Assembly: GCA_963931805.1 (NCBI GenBank)
Contig: OZ007496.1
Coordinates: 118,610,339-118,674,338 of the forward strand
Length of the DNA: 64,000 nt
Direction of reading: 5' to 3'
Origin: Microdon myrmicae
Taxonomy: Eukaryota; Arthropoda; Insecta; Diptera; Syrphidae
Shown: positions 1 through 12,453 of the stretch, piece after piece
Layout: the number at the start of each line of letters is the position of its first letter
Numbering within the stretch: position 1 is the stretch's first letter
Made by a program: the position numbers and the translations under genes
The notes under the pieces: model-generated
What the model saw: only the letters and a program-made list of their open reading frames with translations
Told to the model about the DNA's origin: nothing
Databases searched by the model: none

Positions 1-59
1 TTCGAAATGTACAAGTAGAAGCACTAGATGGGTGGACGAGTGATGCTATACGCACAGCT

Positions 60-1256
60 CAACTTCAGGATGAAGATATGTCGCTAATCCTGGAACACAA
101 AGAAAAGAACGAGTGGCCAACTTGGAACAATATTTCCCACAAGAGTGGAACATTTAAGGCATATTGGGCACAATGGAATTCCTTGGTGGTGGAAGATGGA
201 ATTCTTAAGCGTAAATGGGAAGCCGCGGACGGAAAATCCCATCGAATGCAGATTCTAGTCCCAGCATCAAAAGTGAAGGATGTACTAACAGAAATGCACG
301 ACGGGGCCTCCGGTGGGCATCTGGGAGTTAATAAGACACTCAAAATTCCGATCTCGATTCTACTGGCTTCACATGAGAGATGACGTCGAGTCTTGGTGTA
401 GGAAGTGCACAACTTGCACTGCGACCAAAGGACCAACAGCAAAACCAAGGAGCGCTATGAAGCAGTACAGCGTGGGTGCCCCTTTCCAGCGAATTGCGAT
501 TGATATCTCGCACCATTTCCAAAAACCAACGACAACAACAAATACATGTTGGTCATCATGGATTACTTCAGCAAGTGGGTGGAAGTCTTTCCAATTCCAA
601 ACCAAGAAGCAACAACCGTCATTGAGCAGCTTATCAATAATTGGATCAGCAGATATATAGTTTCCTGTGAGCTTCATTCCGATCAAGGCCGAAACTTCGA
701 ATCACAGATATTTCAAGTCATCTGTGCGGCACTGGGCGTAAGGAAAACCAGGACCATGCCCTTACATCCGCAGTCAGACGGAATGGTCGAAAGGTTCAAC
801 CGAACAATGAAAGAGTATTTATCGAAGGTCGTTAGTGATCACCAACGAGATTGGGATAAATATGTACAAACCTTTCTCATGAGCTATCGATCGGCTAATC
901 ACGAGACGACAGGCCGTTCCCCAGCAAGAATTATATTTGGACGAGAGATACGATCACCAGCCGATCTGCGATTCGGAATACCTCCAGACGCCATAGATAA
1001 GACCGAAGACTGCGTAGTGGAATGGAGAAATCGCCTCGATGAGATTCATCATTTGGTTCGAAAGCAAATCAAAGTATCCAGTGACTGGATGAAAACAAGG
1101 TACGACGTTCGAGCCAACGCATCCGGATTTAATGCAGGCGATAACGTGTGGCTTTATAACCCTCATCGGCAAAAAGGAAGGACTCCGAAGTTGCAGCAAC
1201 AAGGACCGTATAAGATTCTCACAAGAATTAACGACGATGAAAGTTGTACATCGTGA
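60..1256 (+). pseudogene. Ty3/gypsy integrase remnant (3' end of pol)
   Basis: This is the integrase end of a Ty3/gypsy pol polyprotein, which would insert retrotransposon cDNA into the chromosome. Three overlapping frames together cover the zinc-binding N-terminal domain (GGHLGVNKT, then CRKCTTC at about 390-420), the catalytic core and the start of the C-terminal domain (VWLYNPHRQKGR, GPYKILTRI). In the longest frame (546-1256) the second catalytic Asp is in HSDQGRNFES and the Glu in QSDGMVERFNRTMKEYL. Two frameshifts, near 350 and near 530, break the reading frame, and the C terminus is cut short just before the LTR. RT and RNase H would lie to the left of the window. The motif order and the adjoining 3' LTR make the gypsy assignment firm; the exact clade (mdg1/412-like) is inference. 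Confidence 0.88.
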
Positions 1257-1330
1257 CCGACTGGCGACTTTTGTTAACACAGGAGACCAGTGAACTTAGT
1301 TCGGGACGAACTAATCTAGTCGGAGGGTAG

Positions 1331-1724
1331 TGTAACGCATATGACAATCAGTACTACAATATTCGAGAAAGTCCGAAACAAAGTACTAGAATATTCTAGA
1401 AAGTATTGGAAAACTGGAGACTATGAACAGTAGAACATTCAAGGCTATGGAACCGACGGAAACGAAACGCCGAATCAGAATGAGGAAACGCTATAAATAC
1501 GTCGCACACAGATGATGAAAACAAGTACGAAGAAGGAAATAAGTAAGAAGTAAGCAGTCAAAGACGCGATAAGCACGGAAGCGATAAGTCAAGAAATCGT
1601 TAAGTGTACGGTAAAAGTGACAGTTGTTATTAACGGACTAATAAATTGTTATATTAATTCAAAATCGATTTAACGGCTCTTATTTATTAAAAATAATTAA
1701 TCCAGCGAACCCAAAGCTCGCTAG
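1331..1724 (+). repeat. 3' LTR of the gypsy element at the window start (family G)
   Basis: The repeat starts TGTAACGCATATGACA just after a purine-rich stretch (GGAGGGTAG) and ends near GCTCGCTA. It contains the AGTACTAGAATATTC motifs and an ATTAATTCAAAA segment. Two minus-strand copies of the same LTR, 26830-27477 and 35189-35569, are solo LTRs with TGT...ACA ends, which fixes the family boundaries. It immediately follows the integrase remnant, so it is that element's 3' LTR, and it joins directly to a LINE-A copy into which the element inserted. Confidence 0.85.
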
Positions 1725-1730
1725 AATATC

Positions 1731-2560
1731 TATATGAAAGAGATAGGCATGATACGTTGCGCCTATGTTCTAACGACAGAATCGATCGACTTACGGTTGG
1801 GTCCTCAAAAAGTTTCACTGCTCGTTTTTGCAACCTATCGAGTATGTGTAAGGCATTTTTGGATACGCCTGACGAAATATGGGAGTTGAACTACATTTTG
1901 GGACGAATATACGCCATGTAAATAGTGGCCAGGTTGGATGGAGTGAAGTATCTTTTGCATCTATTAAGTAACCCCATACATTTAGCCGCACTTTTCGCAG
2001 CTACAAATATGTGGTCGCTCCAATTAAGAGCCGATTTAATTTGAGTGTCGAAAATTAATAGTTCTTTGGCTTCGTCGATACAAGTGACGTTCAGCGACAG
2101 TATATTTACTTTGGAGTTCGCCTTTGACAATACGACGCAGCACTGAGTTTTTAAGGCATTGAATTCTATTGGTTGGATAATCAACATTGATAGATCTTGT
2201 TGAGGTCGGAATTCAATGTGTTAAGCATAACCTGCAGATTGGTAGTGAGGTACGAAGATTTTGGTCGAGAATGTATGAAAAACTGAACATGCTATAATCA
2301 GTAAACGAGTGGATTGGATTGGGGGTAATGGACAACAGATCATTTAAGAAGAGAGTACAGAATAACACCTGTATTTATTTGATGGGAGGCAGAATTGACA
2401 CCATCAAGAACGACTTGTATTGAATGAATAGAAAGATAATCTCTAATCCACCAGGTCAATGAATTGTACAATCCAAGGTCATGTAGGATGGTAGGTGGAA
2501 AAGTAATGCAAGCATTCCTGCAGAACGCCAACAAACAGAAAATAGAAAAATAGGAGAATA
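1731..2560 (-). pseudogene. LINE-A fragment 1: reverse transcriptase C-terminal half
   Basis: Minus-strand remnant of a CR1/Jockey-like non-LTR retrotransposon, called LINE-A here. The segment 2340-2534 holds an RT thumb-side stretch (LTWWIRDYL, VVLDGVNSASHQI). The segment 1891-2187 holds the conserved post-palm region (EFNALKTQC, LNWSDHIF, AAKSAAKCMG, YTPSNLATIY-like, YIRPK). The same protein pattern recurs at 25.2-25.6 kb and 53.5-54.0 kb, which defines the family. Frames are interrupted and no 5' end is present. The downstream end is cut by the LTR at 1724, so the gypsy element inserted into this older LINE. Confidence 0.8.
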
Positions 2561-2719
2561 GCTAATAAAGTACAATTCTTAAACTTCAAGGTTATATACA
2601 AGGTGGCGCAAAATTAATCACCCTATCGGAAGATGTTATAATTTTTGCAAATGGTTTCGTACGTCAATCATATTTGACATTTGTTAACTAGACAGCTGCA
2701 GTACACAAACAGACAAGCA

Positions 2720-4290
2720 ATGGAGCGCTATACTCCCAATGAGCATGGAATAATTGTATGGATTTAATCGGTCGGTGGTGTTAGCGCAACATGAATTTCG
2801 ACGACAATTTCCTAATCGTGTCGCGCCAACTGGGCAAACATTCCGGCGCTCGGCTACTCGGCTCGAACAGACTAGAACCATAGGAGGCCATGCAGGGCAT
2901 GGCCGCCACTGGACTGGTCATTCCGCCGAGAATATCGCGGCTGTGGCTGCCGATGTCGCTGAGAACGAAGAAACACCAACCAGACAACGGGCCACGCAAT
3001 TGGGAATCACCAGACAGACCCCACAGCGAATTTTAGTGAAAGACTTACACATATTCCCGTACAAAGTGCAAACAGTGCATCAGTTATTGCCTGCTGACCG
3101 TCAGTCGCGTGTGAATTACTGTCAAGACATCCTTAATCTCAACAACGAAGAGGACGATTTTGTGTCGAAAATCATCATGAGCGCCGAGGCGCATTTCCAC
3201 TTCAGCGGTTACGTCAATAAACAAAATCTTCTTTCTGGGGCACTGAAAATCCGCGTGTGATGCACGAAAAGACATTACATCCACCCAAAGCCACTGTGTG
3301 GTGTGACGTTTACGCGAGTTAAGTAATCTTGATTGTAATTAAAGAAAAAAAATATTTTATTTAAATTGAACTTAAAAGTAAGGTTACATTAATTGAGATA
3401 TTCGTTCGATGGTTCTGCTGCGAACTCCGGTGAAATTCTATCTGCTCACTGTAGCTTGTGAAGTTGCTTTTATATTCCTCTGCGCTGTGTGGATAAAGTT
3501 ATCTTCTGGCTGTGTGCTTTATTCCGCAAGTGATGATTATTCTTATCTTGTGAATGATTGGGTGATTCATCTTTAGGGTATCAGTAAATGATCAGTGTTT
3601 GGGTGATTCATTTTTAGCGTATTAATGGATGATAGGCGTTTGAGTGGTTTAGGGTATCAGTAAATGATAAGTGTCTGAGCGATTCATCTTTTAGCATATC
3701 AGTGAATGCTAGGCGTTTGAATGAGTCATCTTTAGGGTATCGGTAAATGATTAGTGTTTGGGCGATTCATCTAATCTTTGTATTCCTATAAGGGTATGAG
3801 TAAATGGGGCCTTAACTGGAGGGGTGATTGTGCCTTTCTTGTTGAGGACTCCATTAGCGATACGGTCACTGTTACTGGCAAACGCTACAGGGCCATGATA
3901 AACGACTTCTTACTGCCAGAATTGGATGAGCAGGACTTGGTGCACATGTGGTTTCAACAAGACGGTGCAACCGCACACATAGCATGAGCCACAATTGATA
4001 ATGTGAAGGAAGCCTTTCCTCGTCGCGTAATCTCCCATTTTGGCGATTTGGCATGGCCAGCAAAATCGCCCAATTTAAACATCCCAGACTTCTTCCTTTG
4101 GGGCTACTTGATGTCGCGGGTTTATGCCGACAAGCCTCCGACAAACGCAGCCTTTAAGGAGAATATTCGACAGGAATGAAATCTTGCGGAAAGTCATGGA
4201 AAATGGGATAAATCGGGTACAAATGTGTATCAACACTGGCGGCAGCCGCTTGACGGACATCATCTTTTCCACTTAACGGAAAAAATTGTA
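2720..4290 (+). pseudogene. DD41D mariner transposase, frameshifted and split
   Basis: The likely start is the ATG at 2720 (MERYTPNEHG). The first part reads through 2754-3260, with SAENIAAVAADVAENEE and TRQRATQLGITRQTPQRIL (the second helix-turn-helix) and the first catalytic region IMSAEAHFHFSGYVNKQN, where the usual SDEAHF Asp reads Ala. The chain resumes after 3815 with TVTVTGKRYRAMINDF, the second catalytic Asp in FQQDGATAHIA, and the third in LNIPDFFLWGYL; these two are 42 positions apart (DD41D). Frameshifts, an in-frame stop after AHIA and a roughly 490-bp insertion show that it cannot make protein. The closest class known to me is the rosa/Crmar2-type DD41D mariner of flies. Confidence 0.85.
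3323..3811. repeat. Insertion in the mariner carrying degenerate ~45-50-bp tandem repeats
   Basis: TTAA occurs at both edges (3319-3322 and 3812-3815), and joining the outer sides approximately restores the transposase. From about 3552 to 3775 the insert holds roughly five degenerate repeats built on GTGATTCATCTTTAGGGTAT, CAGTAAATGATCAGTG and GTTTGG. The left part is AT-rich. The TTAA edges suggest a piggyBac-type or TTAA MITE insertion, but no terminal inverted repeat is visible inside them, so the class stays open. Confidence 0.45.
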
Positions 4291-4295
4291 AAGGT

Positions 4296-5225
4296 CTGTG
4301 GTGGTATAGCGGTAGGTGTGTGCCGGCACGGGTACGGGTTCACCACTACACCACTGATAGTTCCGCCGAAAACCGATCACCAAAGGAAAATTAAAACACT
4401 CCGTTTTTGTTTGTAATGCGTTTTTATTGTTTTGCACATTGGTTTAATAGAAGGGTATTTGTAACGCAATCGTGAAGAAAAGAAAAATTCAACAGATACA
4501 GATGGATATTGCAATTAGTTAAAATAAGATTTTATCAAATGTTAATATGAACTACACTAGTTACACATGAATATGATTTTCTGAATATTGGCCAAGGGCA
4601 GGTTTTAACTAGATGATGTATTTTTGGTTATAATCTCAACATTTCACATAACTATAGAACATTGTTACATTCGCACTTTTCAATTTGATTAGTATTTTGC
4701 AACGTTAAAGTGTACTAAACAAAAGGTGTATGAAACCGCGAATGTAAATCTTGCATATTATTCCGAAACGAGCTTTCTCGACTACACTCGACTGTGGATA
4801 AAATTAGACTCCAACTCCTATGGTGGTTAACTTGCGACTTGTGCGCGCTCGTCAATGGATGAAACTCGACTCGTTGAACTGATTCGTGGAGAATCGTTCC
4901 TTAGATAGGGGTGGGTTTGGGTTTTCGAGAGAAACGTGAAGTTCCTTTCTGTGGCGACCAATGGGAGAGGATCTCTGTGTTGATCTTGGCGGGATCGTAT
5001 CGCTTGCCCATGTTGCCAGGTAATGGGCAAACGAAAACAAGAAAAAAGGAAATGAGACAAGGGCCATCATTGGTGGTGTGCATGCAGCTGCGTAAATAGT
5101 CTGCATGCCATTAGGGGAGCTTGTGCCACAAGCAAATAAGATACTTGCACAATGATGGTTGTGCACGGTGGAAAGGGTCGAATTATTTGTGTGCATGTTT
5201 ACATGCTAGAGATAATTCAAAAACA
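4296..5225. other. Unclassified DNA inside the DD41D mariner
   Basis: About 930 bp lie between the end of the transposase and the right TIR, where intact relatives have only a short 3' UTR. Near 4300-4360 there is a small inverted arrangement (GTGGTGGTATAG and CACCACTACACCACTG). Open frames here are short and overlap on both strands. It is probably another old insertion; I recognise no family. Confidence 0.35.
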
Positions 5226-5257
5226 AATTTGGCTGATTAATTTCGCGCCACTCTGTA

Positions 5258-6060
5258 TTTATTTTTCAATCGAGCTTGTTGGGGCTAACACATTTTTCCC
5301 AACGTATAACAAGTTTTTCTATTCCATCACTGACAAATTCCTTCGACTTTTTTCGAATTCAGGACTTTAACGACCCTCACCTCATCGTCCGACGTGTAAT
5401 TGATTGCCCTTGAAATCTCGCTTGAGTGAAGGAAAAAAATAAAAATCGCATGGCGCAAAATCAGGGAAATAAGGAGGGTGTGGGACGGTAAAACCGGTTC
5501 AAACTTCAAGTTTCGGACTAGGTGTGTGGATGAACGTTGTCATGGTGCAAGATTATTGGGCCCAGGCTGCCTCTAACAAGACAAACTCGACGTCGAAAGT
5601 ATTTCATAGTCTGTATGTATTGAGAAGAATTTGCTATTGACCCTCGTACCTGAAAATCGATCACATAAATTCGATGAGCATCTCAAAACATAGTCAAAAA
5701 AAGTTTTTTGTGGATGTTTTCAATTTTATCGGCTATTGAGAAGGTGTATGTCGATATTCAGCGCTCTGTCTTTTCTCTTCCGTATCGTAATGATTGACCC
5801 ATGACTCATCCCCTGTCACATTTTTCAAAAGGAAGTCGTCTTCTTCGTCACAATAGCGCTACAAAAGTTGCTCACATCATTCCAATCGACACCATTTGCT
5901 CTCGTCTGTAAGACGACATGGAACCCATCGTGCAGAGATTTTAGGGTATTGATCAATAACAAAGCCGACACGTTCCTTGGATATTAAAATATGATTTGCG
6001 ATACAGTTTTGAGGTCTTTATCCATTCGTTGACGAGTTTGTCATAATTACAGTCTGTGGC
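5258..6060 (-). pseudogene. Highly decayed mariner transposase
   Basis: Read on the minus strand in shifting frames, this stretch has the mariner signature WVPR-LTDE-KWCR near 5930, then DEEDDFLLKNVTGDESWVNH near 5830 (first catalytic Asp), and later HPPYFPDFAPCDFYFFPSL near 5480 (third catalytic Asp and the usual YSPDLAPxD motif). A C-terminal tail runs to about 5290. Many stops and frameshifts separate the parts, so no long ORF marks it. It abuts the right TIR of the DD41D element but belongs to a different mariner lineage (DD34D-type motifs). Confidence 0.7.
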
Positions 6061-6960
6061 CGTGTTCTATCAACACAATGATGGCCTTTCAAGGCTCGCA
6101 ACCACGAAATTTTATTGCCCATCGATTTATAGTAGACCTATCAACAACATCGTCACACTTCGATTTTACATTAAAAAATTTGCTCTAACTCACAGCAACT
6201 TTAACGAGAAAACACTCAAAAGACAGTATGGTTCTACGAGAAAGCCAACTGGGAAGATCTGAACAATTTTTTGGAGAAATAAAACTGGTCGTTATATTTT
6301 CTCAATAACCAGGTTGACGATATAATGGACACATTCACTGGCACGTTTCTATTTTATTTAATATTTCACACAGCGTAAAGAGTATCAATCGAGAAACATG
6401 TAGATCGATTCCGGGTGCAGAGAAGCCATTATGCCTAAAGAGTTGAGCTTCCGTTTGTATAAATTAAACAATATTGTGGAAAACCGGAAAATATTCAAGA
6501 GAGATAGAAATGACTGCAATACCCATATTCAACGCGCAAAGTTCTTGCATGACCAGAGAATGGGACAAAAAAGACTACACTCTTCTACAGGTAGTAAAAA
6601 CGTCTGGGCATTCGTGAAAAACATCCAAAACTTGGTCTGCCCATCCATCCATTCGCTTATAGTCGATGGCAGAGCAGTCACCAACGCAATAGAAAAAGCC
6701 AATGTACTTGCATATTTTACAACCAACTGAACGCTGGCTCATACTGCATCGGTTCCCCCTCAGCTTTAGCATAACCACTCGGGCCAGATTCACTTTCGAA
6801 AGTGTGTTGTTGCCCCTTACACTTAAGGAGCTGAACGGAAACAAATCCGCTGGTCTAGATGGCATTCCCCTAATTCTCTTGAAGATGTTACACGTAAAAC
6901 ATCCCTCCCTTTAATACTTACCTCCTTGGCGCCAGCCTCTACAATTAATCGCAGTACACG
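6060..6960 (+). pseudogene. LINE-A fragment 2: endonuclease-RT linker and start of RT
   Basis: Plus-strand remnant of the LINE-A family. It includes EKANWEDLNNFL near 6250, an RLYKLNNI..NRKIFKR stretch (6440-6510) and VKNIQNL..SLIVDGRAVTNAIEKANVLAYF (6615-6725). The first RT motif LNGNKSAGLDGIPLILLK lies at about 6835-6885. Frameshifts separate the pieces. The copy ends in the RT N-terminal part; no palm domain follows. The assignment rests on the order of the linker and RT0/RT1 motifs seen in CR1/Jockey-like elements. Confidence 0.65.
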
Positions 6961-9800
6961 CAGAACCATCCACTTAACGGAGAAAGCGCTCTGCAATCCC
7001 TAGCATTGTTCCATACATTTTCCACCTTCTAGAAGATATCGCCAAATCAATATCGAATCCAATGTCAGACAAAATGAACCAAACATTCAATTGTCGCACT
7101 GTCGCACATTGAATTCAATTTATAAAATCCAACACGTGATAAGCGAACCAAATGTTTGTTTGGTTCACATACACGCAAAATTCCCTGGATCCAGATGTGC
7201 GAATCAGATGACCCCCTCTTAAATAAATATTGTTGAGAATCATAAAATGCGCGTCTGCAATTTTATGATCCTGTAAAAATTTGTTTGCACAAAATTCCGA
7301 AACCAATTGGAAAACAAACAACTTGCGCTGTTGTAAACTGCGTAGTGCCGCGTAGAAAGTGGAAAGTAATTCTGATTCGATTTCCAGGCGAAAAACAAGG
7401 AAACTCTGTAATCTTCGCTTAATTCATGAACTTTATTAATCTTTATTTCGGAGAAATTGTGTTTTGTCCTGTATAGTTTGATAAGGTGTGCGGAGGTGTT
7501 ATAATATCAGAAACATACACAAATCACCGCCACGCATGAGTCTTTTACCACAGTTATCCTTCGTCGTTTCCTCTTCCTGGTACCGGTTACAGGTGCACAA
7601 AGGGTATTGCTCATATTTCTTGGCGTATTCCGTTGTTTGTAACTTCTTGCTTTTTTCTATTTAATTATCCTGTGTATTTCGATGAATTCTTGTCCATATG
7701 GTGTGGAACTCCTCTTCTGCTGCGGTATTGCGTTCTTTTAGTTGCAATCACAGCGATCAATATTTATTACGTGCACTCACTGGAGCTGGGTGAATTCAAC
7801 GTTTTCAATGTCAATATTGGTTTGGAAATCTCCTTATCGCGTGAACATCAACTACTTGTTCGCACTCCTTGGTTTTCCTTCTGTTATGATGAACATGAAT
7901 CACGGATAACTATGTCGCCTCCCGTTTTCGTACCTCTTCGATTTTACTTTCCATAACGCACCTTTCTTTTCGGTTTTGTCATCACATAGCCGTTACTCGC
8001 CGTCGATTTCCGATTTCAGTTGTATTGCTTCAGATCGTCTCGTTTACCTTGTCGATTACTTTTGTATCTCGTTATAACTTTCTTTCTCGTTCGAAAATCC
8101 CGCAATCAATCTCAATTCCGTCCTCAAGTCTGTTTTTGGTTTATTTTCTTTATCGATAGCCCCTTTGTTCTCTCGTTGACGTTTTCGTTCCTTTATTTTC
8201 TTCTTGACGTTATCGTTCAAAAATTTCTTTTTCCCCAAAACTCGTATTTCTTTTTCTCGTTTGACGACTCCTTTTTCGCTGGCTTTGTTCGCGCTTATCA
8301 GCCTATGCGATCTTCGTTATGTTTCAACCACACTTTCGCTCCTCTTCCCTCTAGGACTCATCATTCAAAAGCAGTGCTGTTGCACTGTTCCCTTGAATTC
8401 CGCCTATTAGGTCTGTGGGGGGTTTCTCTATTCTACACGAGAAACAACCCACAATTCCAACCAACATTTCCACCTAATTTCGACCGCTTTCAGCGCGTCA
8501 TACTTACCAATTTCCTAATATGTATTCGCCTGTAAAACATTTCAAACGGACGTATAGCTAAACTCATTATCCTTTGCAGATAATGCATAATTGAGTTTAG
8601 CTACATTCTTGTCACATGGCAATTCCATTCTTGCTAACCATGAGTTTCCCATCGGAAATCTCATAATGTCGGTTAGCAACAACAAGTCTAAAAGAACGAC
8701 GCTGTTGCAACATAGCAAAATAGCTGGTGTTATTTCAGCGTCTTAGAGTCTGGTTCTCACGCGAATTATTTCCCAAACATCAGCGGCGTCCTATCGACTT
8801 TCCCTCAGATCACCCATTCGCTTGGGATCAATGATCTCTCTTTGCAGGGGAGTAACATCAGCTAGGTTTCGCTCTCATTCGTATTTCTTTCCACGGTTCA
8901 ATGTGCTCCGACTACACCATAGCCGTACCACTGGGTCACCAGGTCATGTCAGTAGCTGCATCGGATACCAACACACCCAACCAAAGCTACCCCGAGATCA
9001 CAGCATATCATGTTTTCTGTTCTCTCATTCTTCATGTCCGTCAATTACCCTATTAACAAAAGTTACACACACTTTGACGGGCGTGAGGTTGAGAGAGCAG
9101 AGGCGTGGTCTCTTTTGGTTGCCTGTGTGTGGAATGAAATATGAATTTTCATCCCTAATTCACACCAGTCGCGATTCAACCTTCACCGCGGACGTTCACG
9201 CCGCCGCTTAGCAAATAGCATTTTTACTACCGTGGAGTTTGTACCCAACACGAGAGTCGAGGTCGTTGCGTTATTAACATATTCAAAGAAATATAATAAG
9301 TTATATTTTCAGTTCGATTATATTTAACAAGGATTTATCATTTAAAAAAATCACCGGTGCTCGTAGCAAATTTGTAAATTGATCGTGTGCTTATTTGACA
9401 ATGTATTAAGGGAAAGTGATCCTATAGAGTAATAAAAGAATTAGAATAAACAGCAAAACTCTTCTTTGAGTTAAGCAAATTAAAAGTGTTTTACTGCCTC
9501 CTGTGAACAATTTTTCTGTGTACAAGTGTTGGGGTAAAAGTGGAAACCGTGCCATACGCTGGCAACACATCATTTTTCAACCCCATAGGTCTTGTGTCAC
9601 AACTCGATGCAGACAAAACTGAGCTACGTGGTTGTGACACACGCTAACACCGTTGGTGTAGAAAGTGGAGAATTATTTAAATTATCCCATGTGTTACTCA
9701 CCCTCATTATGATTTGTTGCATCGTGCAACATGCGCCATAAAACGAACCACATGTTCAGTTTATCGCCCAACAACGTCGAGGATCAAAAATGCTCATCCG
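6961..9800. other. Unclassified non-coding stretch with one strong hairpin
   Basis: I see no protein with recognisable motifs here. The open frames at 7633-7956 and 8020-8535 are Phe/Leu/Ser-rich translations of T-rich DNA and look like chance. An imperfect hairpin has arms 8555-8570 (TAGCTAAACTCATTAT) and 8588-8603. The stretch could hold old LTR or leader sequence of the gag-protease element that follows, but no LTR pair was found. Confidence 0.4.
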
Positions 9801-9935
9801 CAAGATCGTTTGTTGATTGTTCCTCTTTTGTTTTCTCTCATGTATTCCTAATCCGGGAAAGATAAAGAAAAATGAATGGCGGGTGGCAAAAGGGATAATG
9901 CAAACAAAAGAATGTATCCCTTCATTCTACATCTA

Positions 9936-10033
9936 CTGTATGTTTATGCAACGCGAATCAAGCCCCAACTCTAGCGACGTATCAACTGTATGTTTATCCA
10001 ACGCGAATCAAGCCCCAACTCTAGCAACGTATC
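9936..10033 (+). repeat. Tandem duplication of ~50 bp
   Basis: A unit beginning CTGTATGTTTAT and ending CTAGC(G/A)ACGTATCA occurs twice head to tail with two substitutions. It lies in the leader just upstream of the gag-like reading frame that begins at 10197. Confidence 0.8.
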
Positions 10034-10887
10034 ACCCAACTCACCAAGGCGACTCCGAAGCGGAGCCGCGCGGTTAGGGAGAATGAGCAAGTTAAGTAAG
10101 AGAAAATTAGAATTTAATAATTTGGAATTAACCCCTACCCCATCCATGGAGACACTGATAAATAAATCCCCAACCAAAAAAATTAAGCGCGATATCATGG
10201 CGGTCGATTACACAAAAGTCGCGAAGCTGTCGGTACAACTAATACCCTTAACTAATAATCTTCTCACGGGTACGCACGCCACACTTAGACTCGGAACTCG
10301 AAACCGTTCTAGATTGTTGCAGAAGAGCCTTGAGCTGTCTCCGGGTGGAGGAACATGAGGTGTTCCTACAAATTCTTCCTACCAGGTTGCGTGGAGAAGC
10401 TCCTGCGTTGTTCGCGTCCACTCCGTTTCCTTCTTTCCAGGAGGGTGAAAATCTACTTGCGAGTGTGTACTTCCCACCGAAAAATTATCAAGTTCTGGTG
10501 CATGAGATACTGGCTATTCGGCAGAACGGAACAGAACCAGTAATCATGTTTCAAATCCGTTTAAAACAATCACTGGAGAAATGTAAGAGGGCAGCGGAAT
10601 AAAAATATCGATTCGTGCCACCTGAGGCTGTAAAAGTACAGCTGAACGGCTTTGTCAGGGATGTATACAATCAAGGGCTGGTAAATCCATACCATCGACA
10701 ATTTTGATGAGTGAGGTACCCCTTGACACCCTGTTGCAAAGAACGTTGGAGTTGGAACAAATTCAACAACCTCAGCTGCCATTACCTTTTCCGCAGGCTG
10801 CAATAAACCTATGGCGGTTCCGCCAAACCCCACTGTACACTTACCCGAAGAACCCCCATATCTGCAACCCAGCCATCATAACTTTTT

Positions 10888-12390
10888 GCTAATGCAATAG
10901 ATCCTGTAATTGCTTCACGCAACAAATGACCAAATAAAAAATGTATTAGTTAAAAGCTTCTGGAAAATAATTCTTACCTTCATTCATGAATTCGAATTAA
11001 AAATTCCCTATAAGAATTCTCTCCAAACTTATCATAAATTCCCTGAAAGAAAACTTATCGGTTCACATATAGTGTAACCGCATAATCAGGGAATCTTAAC
11101 GTTGAGTTGGCTATTCCCAGCCTCACATGTGTACAACAATGTCTTACATACACATTGACTGGCGATTCATTGTCCAACTGCCAAAGCAGCGTCGGGCAGC
11201 TTGTTTGTTCAGCTGGCATTTACCTTACCATGATCCCTCGTCTAAACGAATAAATAATCACAAATTTCGTTCTTTGCCACAAACGAATTTCCCTACATAT
11301 ACAAATGCAAGCAAGGGCTTCGTTTCGGCCACCGACCCAAGATACGATATACAATTCTCGTTGTATAAAGTATTGTAACCCATTAGCACCTCCCTCTAAT
11401 GGCTATTCGGCTATTTACATAAGGGCATCACTCATCTAAGACTTTTATGATGCCCTCGTCCCATCTTTCTTTTAACACCATTTCTTCGATGCATCATCGT
11501 CTATTTATTTAGCCACGATGCACATCCTAGACAACGGTCTATACGGTCCCTTTGTCTTTTAATTTGCCTGGATCCGTTCCTCATGACTCGAGGCATGAGC
11601 AAACAAAGACACAATTAGCATCCAATGAGATTCGGCTTGTTTGCTTAGCCAAACTCACATCGCATGGATGCACATTTTGCCCTTTCTTTGTTTTAAATTC
11701 GTTTTCATGGTTTCATCCCATGAACGAACTAATGCCCACACATACATGTGTACCTTAATTTAAGCGAGCGACTTACTGGGCGAATTTCTTTTGATAGTGA
11801 TTTAATATCGCTGAGTCTTATTCCAATCACAGGACTGATCGGTCGAGCCGTCCATCATCCCCTGAGTGTGTCTCTTCGCGGAGTCGAGTGCACTAATTTC
11901 TCCTTTACTTGTGAAAAGTGTATAACATAGAACTATTAATGAACGATAACACTAGTGTCGCCATACACCAATAAACCTAATGAACTCTTTTTGCCAGTGA
12001 ATTGATGTAAACCTCTGTTAATTAAACGGGTGTGATTAAGATGAAACCACATCCTCTACCAGTGTGATTGTTACGCTGAATGTCCGTGCCGTACAATTTT
12101 CCGAACTTTCCCCAAATAAAATGTTCTTACTAACAATCAAAATGAGTGTTTTATTTTTGTTGAACGATAAGATCGTTGAGTGTTGAAGAATAAGGTAAGA
12201 ACCAGTTACTAACCATCAACCACGGTGCGTTGCACCTTTCCTTGGAGATCGTTCTGTCGTTTAGCAGTGGAACAATCGGAGTGTTAACGAAAAGTTGTGG
12301 GACGAAGTAGAACGCGCACCCATGCCGGTGCCACGAGTCGTTCCCCACAAACCCCCTTTCCTCTATACGCCAATAGCACCCTGAGTGGCC
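10888..12390. mobile_element. ~1.5-kb insertion in gag, possible solo LTR
   Basis: Comparison with the intact relative shows the gag sequence jumping from ...ATAACTTTT to ...TTTTTAGGTACTGAATT across this block, so it was inserted. The insert begins TGCTAATGC and ends CATAAACA (TG...CA ends) between T-rich flanks, consistent with a TTTT duplication. An AATAAA lies near 12115. It has no long ORF with recognisable motifs. A solo LTR fits best, but the flank is too simple to prove a TSD. Confidence 0.45.
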
Positions 12391-12453
12391 CATAAACAAT
12401 TTTTAGGTACTGAATTGGGGGAAACAAGAGCAGAAATGTCCAACTTTCTAGAT

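Larger units (their letters stand above)
2598..5255 (+). mobile_element. DD41D mariner-type transposon with TIRs and TA target duplication
   Basis: Terminal inverted repeats of about 22 bp bound this element: CAAGGTGGCGCAAAATTAAT at the left and, read on the minus strand, CAGAGTGGCGCGAAATTAAT at the right. Each is flanked by TA (2596-2597 and 5256-5257), the target duplication of Tc1/mariner elements. Inside is a plus-strand transposase with 41 residues between the second and third catalytic aspartates. At 2658 bp it is about twice the usual mariner length, because non-transposase DNA occupies 3323-3811 and 4296-5225. It is inactive. Confidence 0.85.

Noticed and set aside
3552..3775. CRISPR-like repeat array
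   Set aside because: Units are degenerate and lack uniform repeats and unique spacers; the context is eukaryotic transposon DNA.
7633..8535. Two plus-strand ORFs (107 and 171 aa) as host genes
   Set aside because: They are rich in F, L and S as expected from T-rich DNA, have no domain, splice context or homologous pattern, and overlap minus-strand frames.
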